Positions 54,680 through 64,000 of a stretch of 64,000 nt of DNA are shown here, piece after piece. A model generated the notes under the pieces. The model was not told where the DNA came from. It ran no database searches and saw only the letters and a program-made list of their open reading frames with translations. The number at the start of each line of letters is the position of its first letter. Positions within the stretch are counted from its first letter, which is position 1. Source of the DNA: Prosopocoilus inquinatus (lineage: Eukaryota; Arthropoda; Insecta; Coleoptera; Lucanidae); NCBI GenBank assembly GCA_036172665.1, contig CM069872.1, forward strand, positions 38,860,101 to 38,924,100, given 5' to 3'. The position numbers and the translations under genes are program-made.

Positions 54680-57600
54680 CTTTTAACTTCTCTCTACACA
54701 TGTCTCTTTTTATGTGTTGAATTTGTTTACATTTGCTTCCACTTTAACCACTATACGATTCTACACTTGTTAGAAATTCTAATTTTAATTTCTTTATTGC
54801 CTGCGACTTCATTTTTTTTATAAACTTCTTCATTGTTCACGATTAAAGTAAAGAAAAACAACGATTTAGTTAAGTAATAAATAAATAAGAAACTGCAACG
54901 ACAACTAAATCTACTACTTGAGTGTGGTTATGAATTTTCTGCATTGCGTTGTCCATATATTGTTTAAATACAAATCACAGATTGTTATAAATAGTTATTG
55001 TGGATCAAATTGAACTCATCGGAGATTTAAGCTTCTTGCTTCTTTAAAATTGTGGGAAGCGAATTTCAAAGTTCTTTTGAAAGGTATAAGTATAAGAAAA
55101 TAGCTATTTTTTATATCACTCGTTAACGTCAATAATGAAGGATGTTTAATTATGTCAGTTATTCTGAATTTTTAGATAACGTTAGTAAAATGAGAAATGC
55201 TTAAGGTTTCTCTGACCACAGAACATACAAAAATATAAACTTTCTTCTAACATTTGAGAAAAGGCAAACTGTAGCGTCTTGATGCAGACGAGAAATGAAA
55301 ATAAATTATTAGTTTTAGAACTTTGTAGAATTACTTTATATATATATTTATGTATTTAAATACAATATTGCTGCAAACGATGAGAAAATAAGAAAAACTA
55401 GAGCTTAAGCCGCGACATCACGCGTTCGGAGGTTAGACCATCCGATGACGTTCTAATTTAAAAAGGTGTCTAATTCATGTTATACACTTTGTATCCCAAT
55501 TATTTCCACATACGTTGAACGTTGAATCTTAATTTTTGCACCAAGTTTTAAGAATAATTATTATGCATGGGATTTGAATAAGTACACGCCATCGTTTCAG
55601 TAGCGCCGTAAAAATGTATCGAACAGGCACATTGTGTAATGGGACGGTGAAAATAATTTACGGCGTTCTTACTATATAATGCAATGTTGCAATAAATTCC
55701 GGCGGTCGAGGTACAACTGGTCAACTAATTGCTCTGAAAATCTTTACACATTTAAACAAGAACAACTGTAATTTTTTATTGCGGCAATATTGCTCTGTTT
55801 TTTGTTATAGTGAGTAACACCATTGTGCAGCCCTCGCGTTTGTTTACACGCTACGGTCTAATATTTTATATTGCCCGCTTCACTAGAATTTGAAACGCGC
55901 AAAATATATTTCCCCGATATATAACAATTATGTTAGGATAGACCTATTATGAATGTGCTGTTTATTACTTTAGGTAACATGAAATGCAAAAATTTTAAGT
56001 TCTTTCTTCTTTTCCTAAACGGAAAGTTCGGCCGTATTATTTTGATATTAATTCCTTTTGGAAGCTACTTCAGATTCAACACCTGCAGCCAAGTCAAATA
56101 AACATAAAATAATTTAAATTGAAGGTTATGTCATTTTGTAGACAGCCTTAGGACGTTGGCACACTAGCGATTCACCGTTTACAGTAAAATCACGTAATAT
56201 CCAAGCAGCCTTAATTTAAAACGATATTCGACTCATCTCAACTCAGCAAAAAAGGTGCAGCCAAAAATAAAAATGTGAAATTTTTATATTTTATTATTAC
56301 TAACTTAATTTTATGTCCCACGTCTGATAATAGGACATATTATTCAAAAACTTGTCTGGCTTTCGAATTATATTCTAATTCAATTTTATAAAACCATTAC
56401 TTTTTGCTTCCTCTTTTTATAATAATAATTTTTTTATAATTAGTAAGAGCAGAATGCTCCGACAAACTGCTCGATTTACAATATTGTTCTTGAACTTTCG
56501 ATTCCATAACAAACTGAAAGTAACCTGACCTTGAGAAATCACTCTAATTCCATACAATCTTCTTAATTGCATGAAAAGCTCCGCAGTGTTCCTCCCCGTT
56601 CGAATCAAGGACTAATGGCCATCCAATTTAATTAACGTTTTACAACGGTTACGTGCATGTAATTCGTAAGTTTTATTAATAAATAATTGCTAACGGTTAT
56701 TAAACATATTTGACAGCCGCGCGAAATGAACGGTAACGTTGATTAATGGCACACGCATAAACAAAAAGAGGAAAACACGTGCGGTAACATCTTATCGGTG
56801 AATTGAGGTGAGGCCACTTAATCGTCCTTGCGTTTAAAAAAAAAAAAACTGCATTCCGCAGAGAACTAAGTATTAGCCGTCCTTACTGAAATTGGTTCGT
56901 CCTTTAAGAAATATGTAAGAAAGAATTTTAACATTACAAATGCTGTTGTTAGAAACTTGTTCGCGTTAAAGCTCCCTTAAATTTGACAAAATTATTAAAT
57001 TCCAAGTTTACAAGTTTCATTGCTTATAATATTGCTTCATGAACATGATTTGTAGGTTCGCATTCTTACTTTGCATTGAAATCTCCACTGAAAACAATTT
57101 TGCACTTTATGAGGAATGCAGTTTTTTCTTTCAGAAAATTTTCTGTTATAAATTAATACAATTAAATTAAATTAATCAAAGATAAAATGCATCGCTCCGA
57201 GTTAATAATCAGACAGGTACAGTACAATTTACATCCATATATAGCAGAAACTGCAGCATTACGTAACCTTATTGACACCATGCCTACAAATCTATTCTAA
57301 ATTCTTCAGCAGGTGTTTACGTTTCATAATCGTATCACTCGAAATGTTTAAGTGACACACATCTGCGTACGGAAAAAATGTTGAATAACCATTTTGTTAA
57401 ATAAAAGGCAAGTCACTTTCATCCGCACGAAACCGAATGCAATTTTTCTAATAATTACTTAGTCATTCATTAGTGTGCAGGTTAATTAATGATAGCAGAA
57501 AAAAAACTCGATTGCAACTGTTCAATCTCTAATTTCATCTACTAGACTTTTTTATTACGGTATTTACTCAAATTGATGTAAATTGAATAACAGCTGTCTA

Positions 57601-57731
57601 ATTAGCAGAGCGCGGGAAGCTTGAGGGGATGAAATTATGAACGCCTAGCCAGACGCGACGCGTCCTCAATCATAATGTTTAATACGTGTAGATGTTTATT
57701 TGTACATTGTCTGCGCACTAATTAGGCCATT
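54680..57731. other. No gene recognised
   Basis: AT-rich DNA. Around 55600-55880 and 56600-56880 the sequence is unique-looking, with TAATTAAC- and ATTAATGG-type words, compatible with enhancers but unproven. The frame at 56417-56608 has no support. Confidence 0.3.
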
Positions 57732-57739
57732 CATACTAC

Positions 57740-58542
57740 TAAAGTCCCTAGATACCTAAAGCACCGCAAATACGCCATTTTGGGTCAAAATAAGCGCGCC
57801 AAAATTTAAAATTATTTCGTGTATAAATAAGAAAATTATACACTTATCTATACAAAATGCTTTGTTTTAAAGTTAAATTTAATTTAATTTAATTAAACGT
57901 CATTGGCAAATGTCATGGCAAGTCGGAATTAAATTGTAACGAATCAGTAAAATCAGTACTTGAACAAAATGTGCAATGTTTTTAGAGAAAATGTATAATA
58001 CAAATGAAAGTGAACAAAAATTGATTACTTGGAAAACGTGCCTGTATTTATTAAGAAGTGTTTTAGTACTAAAAATAATTTATTCCTCAGATCCACCTCA
58101 CAAAGAACGCGCCAATTTCATGTAGGTAAATAAATTGAGTGTGACTTCGGTTAAATAAATAAATAAATTACAGCTGGACAGCCACTATTGACGCCGTGTC
58201 ATGTTTCTTATATCTTGAGGACTTCTGACACTTTTCTGATCAGTTTTTGTAATCTATAAAGCTACAAGCTTTTTTTTTATTAATCTGTCAAAATTGACAG
58301 AACTTTTGAGGACGTTTCCATACTTACGCACAATTTATCCACCATTTTGGGTCAATTTTAAATTTACATTGGCCTATGCCCGACTTTTTCACGTCCTGAT
58401 AAATTTACCTGCCAGGTAATATCCTCCGAAACTATTATCGATACAATGGTTTCCAAGGATAATACCTGGCAGATAAATTTATCAAGAGGTGAAGAAATCG
58501 GGCATTAATCAATGACGGTACTTTAGTTATCTAGGGACTTTA
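57740..58542. mobile_element. hAT-like non-autonomous element, 803 bp, perfect 8-bp target duplication
   Basis: The terminal inverted repeats begin TAAAGTCCCTAGATACCTAA on the left and, inverted, TAAAGTCCCTAGATAACTAA on the right. They extend about 27 bases with two mismatches. The 8-bp direct repeat CATACTAC lies exactly at both edges (57732-57739 and 58543-58550), the signature of hAT transposition. Subterminal CCATTTTGGGTCAA occurs near both ends. There is no transposase frame, so movement depended on an enzyme made elsewhere. A hairpin element lies inside near the right end. Confidence 0.8.
58378..58503. repeat. 126-bp hairpin nested in the hAT-like element
   Basis: Arms of about 45 bases are inverted: GCCCGACTTTTTCACGTCCT, TGATAAATTTACCTGCCAGG and the inverses ending CGGGC. 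It may be a separate MITE insertion or a subterminal structure of the host element. Confidence 0.6.
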
Positions 58543-58808
58543 CATACTACCATCCCACAAGCTTCCCGTGCTTTACCAATTAAACACTTGATTTTTGATT
58601 GAATAAAGCAACTACTGTTGAAATTTTTTTTAATTAAATAGAGACGCGATAATTTGCTAGCCGAAATTTTATTATTTCCATTATTTTATAGCCAGTTACA
58701 CCCAGAACAATGTAACTTTACGCTCTGTTATGATTCGGGTTAATTTTTGCGATTGCAAAAACCTCTCATTAACACCGTCGTAAAACAATAATTGCTAGAA
58801 AGTAGGAC

Positions 58809-60213
58809 TTTGTTTTAGATGTTTTGCGAATTCGCGTTGATTGATTCATTTGTTGTGTGTGTTGTAAATTTCAAGCTTTCTCGAAAAATGGCGCAAAGCA
58901 AAATTGAAAACCTATTAATTAACTTAAAAATTACCTAACAGATAATAAATATGTACGTATTTAATTTCGTATGTTGTCTTAGTTTTTTACATGCTTCAGT
59001 TAGTGTTATTTAAAACGATGATTGCGTCATTTAAATAAACCACCTTGGCAGATTCATTTTGCTATTTTAAAGAAATTGAAAAGCTAATTAATACAGATTA
59101 TTGCGCCGTCATCATTATTAAGTAACTACTTTCACGTCTGCTATGTGATTTCAAGACTTCTTTGAAGGGTGTTCCTATGAGAGGTTGAGACGATCTCGAG
59201 ATTGCTTCCACATTATAATGTTTTTCTTTTGGATTGATTATCAGGAATGGTAAATATTAAAAGACAGTACGAATTGAAAGACTGGACTTTTCGAACGTGA
59301 ATACGATTTGTTTTAGATGTTTTGCGAATTCGCGTTCATTGATTCACTTGTTGTGTGTGTTGTAAATGTCAAGCTTTCTCGAAAAATGGCGCAAAGCAAA
59401 ATTGAAAACCTAATCATTAACTTAAAAATTACCTAACAGATAAGAAATGTGTACGTATTTAATTTCGTATGTTGTCTTAGTTTTTTACATGCTTCAGTTA
59501 GTGTTATTTAAAACGATGATTGCGTCATTTAAATAAACCATCTTGGCAGATTCATTTTGCTATTTTAAAGAAATTAAAAAGCTAATTAATAAAGATTTTT
59601 TGCGCCATTATCATTATTAAGTAACTACTTTCACGTCTGCTATGTGATTTCAAGACTTTTTTTAAGGGTTTTTAAGGCGAGATTGCTTCCACATTATAAC
59701 GTTTTTCTTTTGGATTGATTGTCAGGAATGGTAAATATTAAAAGACTGTAAGAATTGAAAGACTGGACTTTTCGAACGTGAATACAATTTGTTTTAGATG
59801 TTTTGCGAATTCGCGTTCATTGATTCATTTGTTGTGTGTGTTGTAAATTTCAAGCTTTATCGAAAAATGGCGCAAAGCAAAATTGAAAACCTATTAATTA
59901 ACTTAAAAATTCCCTAATAGATAAGAAATATGTACGTATTTAATTTCGTATGTTGTCTTAGTTTTTTACATGCTTCAGTTAGCGTTATTTAAAACGATGA
60001 TTGCGTCATTTAAATAAACCAACTTGGCAGATTCATTTTGCTATTTTAAAGAAATTAAAAAGCTAATTAATAAAGATTTTTGCGCCGTCATCGTTATTAA
60101 GTAACTGCTTTACATTATAACTTTTTTCTTTTGGATTGATTGTCAGGAATGGTAAAAATTAAAAGACAATAAGAATTGAAAGATTGTAGTTTTCGAACAT
60201 GAGTACGATTTGT
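58809..60213 (+). repeat. Three tandem copies of a roughly 0.5-kb unit
   Basis: Units start at 58809, 59307 and 59788 with TTTGTTTTAGATGTTTTGCG. The first two are about 498 and 481 bases and the third about 425. Identity is high across most of each unit, including CATGCTTCAGTTAG, AAAACGATGATTGCGTCATT and GGATTGATT. Differences are substitutions and a few indels, mainly where unit 1 has CTATGAGAGGTTGAGACGAT and where unit 3 lacks about 55 bases around CACGTCTGC. A 39-codon ATG frame is kept in all three, but most of its differences change amino acids, so it is not evidence for a protein. It may be a short satellite array or a repeated regulatory unit. Confidence 0.85.
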
Positions 60214-60259
60214 TTATTACTTGCAAAATAATCACACAAACCTATAAAACCAATTATAA

Positions 60260-60456
60260 GTGCCTTATTACACGACGATCATAATTTTTTATAATTATAA
60301 ATTTGTTCCAAAGTGACAGAGATAGGTTATAGTAAGTGTTTGGTTAATTTGACACTTCTCTTCAGTTTTTCACAAATGTAAAAAAAAAACTAATAGAGAA
60401 GTGTTGAATTAATCGAACACTCACTATGTAAAAATTATCATCTTGTCATATGGCTT
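60260..60456. mobile_element. MITE family A, about 197-bp copy
   Basis: The ends GTGCCTTATTACACGACGAT and, inverted, AAAGCCATATGACAAGATGA are degraded TIRs. The internal CAAAGTGACAGAGATAGG and ACACTTCTCTTCAGTTTTTC match the family, and the second half repeats AGAAGTGTTGAATTAATCG in inverted form. No clean target duplication. Confidence 0.5.
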
Positions 60457-60910
60457 TGAATAATTTTAGAATTCTTTTATAGTTGTGAAAAAAGTGCTTT
60501 TTCCTATAGAATTTGATTGAGAGCTGATCTTTTAAATTTATGGCGTTCTTTAAGGTCCTTTGAGCGACCCGGACATTGATCAGTATTACAAGTATTTGCA
60601 AATTTTAATTATATCCGTTGAGTTATATTAAGTTTTTAATGAATTGTGCTTACCTGCTACAAAAGCATAAGAACACAATTTTCAGAAAAAATATTTTTTT
60701 TCTTTAAAAATAAAAAATAAATAAGAAGAGGTTCAATATTATGCGTGATTGAATCAACATTATCTCCCGATATTTTTAGGATGAATAGAGCATCAAGAAA
60801 TAAGGTTCTTCTTTACGTAATCTTCGTTCCAAAAGTAAATAATAAGAATGTACAGGGTAATACGCGTGAATTTCCACCGCCTTTAACTTTTTTTTTATTT
60901 TTGAACTTAA

Positions 60911-61462
60911 GCCGGCAATACATGGTCCAATAATTTCACATAAAAATTCATGTAAACATGTGTGTATAAATTCATGAATTGTAATTCGCAATACACGTTA
61001 CAATTATATTAATAAAAAGATGTTCCGCTAAATAGTAATTTAGATTTTAATGTTGGTGAAAATAGTAACTCATTAATGCTTCTAACTTCAAGTTATTTTC
61101 TTTGAATAGCTGGTAATGTTGGATTATGTTATCAAGGGTATCATCCAAACGGAGAGCACTTGGTTATCAATAATTAAACTGTCTTGAAGCTAAAATTATT
61201 TATAAACATATACCCACATAAACTAGCTGAAGTCGTTATTCATTCATTTGAGTCAACAGCCAACAGCAACAATCAAAGTCACTAGAATTTACTAAAATTT
61301 TACGTCAAAAACCTTGAGAAATAGAACTTGCTCTTTGTTGTCAATTTTACATGTATAAATTCATGTAATTCTTTTTGTTCGCTATACACGTTGAAAAATA
61401 GGTTTTATCATAAATTACATGTAAATTTCATGCAATTTACGATCGTCTATTGCGGGCTTTAT
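60911..61462. mobile_element. Inverted-repeat element, about 550 bp
   Basis: Imperfect inverted ends read AAGCCGGCAATACATGG and, from the right, AAGCCCGCAATAGACG. AATTCATGTAA-type words recur inside both ends like subterminal binding sites. No target duplication was identified and no transposase frame is present. Confidence 0.45.
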
Positions 61463-61677
61463 AAAAAAAATTTATATCAAATTTATACATATGTTTATAG
61501 AAAAACGAAATAATTGCACATCGTATAACCGAGATATAAACTGACCCTTTGTTTTCTTAATTGGAATACTTGCCATATTTGTACCTACATATTTGGACAT
61601 AAATTAAATTCTGATAACACTGTCTTTAAATAATTTTTTGTAAATAATTTGAGTTATTGTAAGTTCTGATACGTATA

Positions 61678-62431
61678 TACCGGGTGTCCTACAGAAAACG
61701 TCCCAAGCCATAACTCCTTTATTTATAACTAATTTAAAAAAAAACAAAAACGCAAATGAAATGAGACTGAAAACACTATAAAATATGATGAATTAATTTT
61801 TTTTGTTACCTTGATGGACTGTCACTTTTTATTTTTTAATGGCTCTATATATTTTTGATTATTGTGCCTGATAGAGCTACTTTTTCTAAATTTAGTGATG
61901 TGTAATTCTTTAATAGCGTTTCTCGGGCGGCACTGTTGTGCACCGAGTGAATCTCCTTCTGGTTTTATTACATAAAGCTGAACCGAACTCGAAATATACT
62001 CAAAGCATGCTAGTGCAGCCAGTGGAAAATGCTATAAGTTTTGACCAGCAAATACGGCAGAAAACATTAATGAAAGAATTAAAGTTAAGTGTGCAAATGT
62101 AATTTGTTACAGGGAAAAAATTGAAAATCGAACTTTAAAAGAGTGGTGTTCGCGTAAAACAACTACAACGTGTAAAATAGATATTGCAAAATAAGTGTTA
62201 ATAATTCTACGTCGCAATATTTCCTCGTTTTCAGAGTTAAATAAAAGCTAAATAAAAAAATTTAGTTGTGTAAGTGTTGCACATCATGGAATTTAGAATA
62301 AGTAGCGCTACCAGATACACATTTTATGATGATTTTAGTCTCATATCATTTGTCTTTTCGTTTTTTTTTAAATTGGTCTATAAATAAAAGAAGTTATGGC
62401 TTGGGGCGTTTTTTGCAGGGCACCCTGTATA
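61678..62431. mobile_element. Fold-back element with about 120-bp TIRs, TA-flanked
   Basis: The left end TACCGGGTGTCCTACAGAAA and the right end, inverted, TACAGGGTGCCCTGCAAAAA extend into arms of about 120 bases (CCAAGCCATAACTCCTTTAT against its inverse, AAATGAAATGAGACTGAAA against its inverse). TA dinucleotides lie at both edges. The 500-base centre has no transposase frame. Confidence 0.65.
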
Positions 62432-64000
62432 AAGCTGTATGAAGGTATAAAATGCAAAAAGTCGTTTCTTGGACAAAATTTTAGGAACAAAGTTTTGAAA
62501 AAATAAAATTTGTTGAAAAGAAAGGCTATTGTTTTATTGAAATAAAAAAAACGTAGTTTCTTTCATAAGATCCTCGAAAATATTTTCGCACAAGATTTAT
62601 AATAGGTGTGCAAAAATTGTACTATTTTAACTGTGATTAAAAAAAAACTTTATTTATTTGTCTTACGTTCAATTTTTATTTATTATTACGAGTTAAAACA
62701 TAAAACTTTCTGCAAAATTTATTTTTCTAAACTTCGCTTACACGAGGGCCTCAGATTTTATTCACAAATGAATACCAACTTTACACATTTTACAGCTTGA
62801 GAGATATTAATACGCAGAAAGTTTAGTAATTACATTAAATACGAATATTTCGACAACTATTGATTTTATGAAAACAGCATTAGACAATATCCTACTAGAA
62901 ATTAATTTTGAATTAAAAAATGCATAAAAACACCGGGTGTTACCGAGTAGTACAAGTTTAGTTTATATCAAAATCAACAGCAAAAGTTTTGAATTAGTTT
63001 ACACAAGTTTTGTGATAAACATTTTTTGTCTAAATTCAAAAAGAAAAATTTTAAAGGGGATAGGAATTCTTGCATGGTCACCTGCATATCTTTCTCGTAT
63101 AGAGAAAGGTGTTATCGTATAGAGAAAGGTGCACAATAGATGTATGCTATCTTGTACTTAATTACCCGAAAATAAGAATACTTATTTTGTTCAAACCACC
63201 TAAAGAATATTCTCTTCACAAATTTTTAATGAAATATGTAAAAAATAAGAAACTAACGGTAAAATACTGGAAGTCACGCCCGCGAAAAGGAGGGAGGATA
63301 TGACAAATGCCTTGCAAATGCATATTTAGGTATCTTATAACTGAGTTTAAAATATTTGCTTAAATTTTCACCCTCTTTCAGGGCTTACAATTCCCTTGTT
63401 ATTCATTTTCAGAACAAAATCTAGGTATAAAAAAACATAAGTATTCTAAACGAAAATACATAGGGATTCTAAACAAAAAACCAGTTAAATTATTTACATC
63501 ACTAAAATTTAAATTTTTGTACGATACAATGTTACAAAATTGAAATACTCATTTAAACAACGTTAATTCAACTTGATTTATTTATCGAACATTGATTTGC
63601 GATCGGAAATCTCGCTTTTCATGCAGAAAAACTTTTAAGGAGTATTTAAGACCAGCAGCCTAACTCCGCCTTTTGGTAACTTGATATGATTAATGTGGAT
63701 TAATTCCCAAGGATGCAAAATTTTATTGCATGACGATAATCTGTAACTATTGTAACTTTATAATGTAACATTAAAATAGCGGGAATAGCGTTTTACAGTT
63801 TTTACGTTCAAAGTTTAAAAATAAAAAAAAAAGATTGGCATTGAATATTCCCAGCAGACATAATTTTCACGGAACACAGTTCAGTTTTACTTCAACAAGT
63901 CCAGAAAATATGTGGAAATATGTCTATTGCAAATTCATACTATTTTTTTTTATACAATGACCGCCAAAAAGTTCGACAATTTTTATTACTGATATTTTTG
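62432..64000. other. No gene recognised
   Basis: AT-rich to the window end. A short direct duplication, TCGTATAGAGAAAGGTG, occurs twice at about 63094-63131. ACACCGGGTGTTACCGAGTA near 62931 looks like an isolated ACAGGGTG-type end without a partner. The frames at 62606-63303 have chance-like composition. Confidence 0.35.

Noticed and set aside
58820..60000. Three conserved 39-codon ATG frames in the tandem units
   Set aside because: Most differences between units change amino acids, so there is no sign of protein-level selection.
1..64000. CRISPR arrays, operons or prokaryotic signals
   Set aside because: No regularly spaced direct repeats with unique spacers and no compact gene clusters; the ATT and TA runs are microsatellites.

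Overview
The window looks like a piece of an AT-rich insect genome, most likely a beetle. The evidence is the mix of elements: a BEL/Pao retrotransposon end, non-LTR reverse transcriptases, a DD37E-type Tc1/mariner transposase, hAT-like elements, many fold-back elements with ACAGGGTG-type ends, and a tRNA-derived SINE. This assignment is inferred from the repeat repertoire; nothing in the window names a species. There is no bacterial-style gene organisation and no CRISPR array. Almost all recognisable coding sequence belongs to mobile elements.

Layout. 1-2137: 3' end of a decayed BEL/Pao element (integrase, then a probable LTR). 2.1-6.2 kb: unassigned DNA. 6.26-6.55 kb: an unidentified coding-like frame on the minus strand. 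7.0-7.3 kb: non-LTR RT tail. 7.7-8.1 kb: solo LTR with a 4-bp target duplication. 8.7-9.25 kb: fold-back carrying hammerhead-like motifs. 12.9-13.85 kb: GC-richer segment with exon-like signals. 14.5-15.83 kb: TA-flanked inverted-repeat element with a SINE inside. 17.5 kb: candidate last coding exon (minus). 19.7-21.1 kb: three short inverted-repeat elements. 22.7-25.03 kb: DD37E mariner transposase fragment (minus) joined to a long intact non-LTR RT frame with an (ATT)n tail. 25.6-26.8 kb: fold-back plus tandem copy. 29.5-34.0 kb: dense nest of MITEs, a second SINE, fold-backs, a Tc1-like deletion derivative and a 342-bp duplication. 35.1-35.2 kb: candidate first exon/promoter (minus). 37.2-38.45 kb: second hammerhead-like fold-back abutting a hAT-like element. 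42.9-43.4 kb: broken unidentified gene (minus). 45.6-46.65 kb: fold-back. 48.3 kb: MITE. 52.4-54.0 kb: RT pseudogene interrupted by a MITE. 54.25-54.67 kb: inverted coding-like fragments. 57.74-58.54 kb: hAT-like element with a perfect 8-bp duplication. 58.8-60.2 kb: three tandem copies of a roughly 0.5-kb unit. 60.3-62.4 kb: more inverted-repeat elements.

The only hints of a host gene are on the minus strand: a first-exon-like segment near 35.1-35.2 kb ending in a strong splice donor, and a terminal-exon-like segment at 17.5-17.7 kb. If they belong together, much of the middle of the window would be intron; this is inference only.

The most unusual signal is a set of CTGATGA...GAAA motifs with pairing flanks. 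Two pairs sit inside inverted repeats and single copies are scattered elsewhere. They resemble the hammerhead ribozyme motifs known from Penelope-like retroelements.
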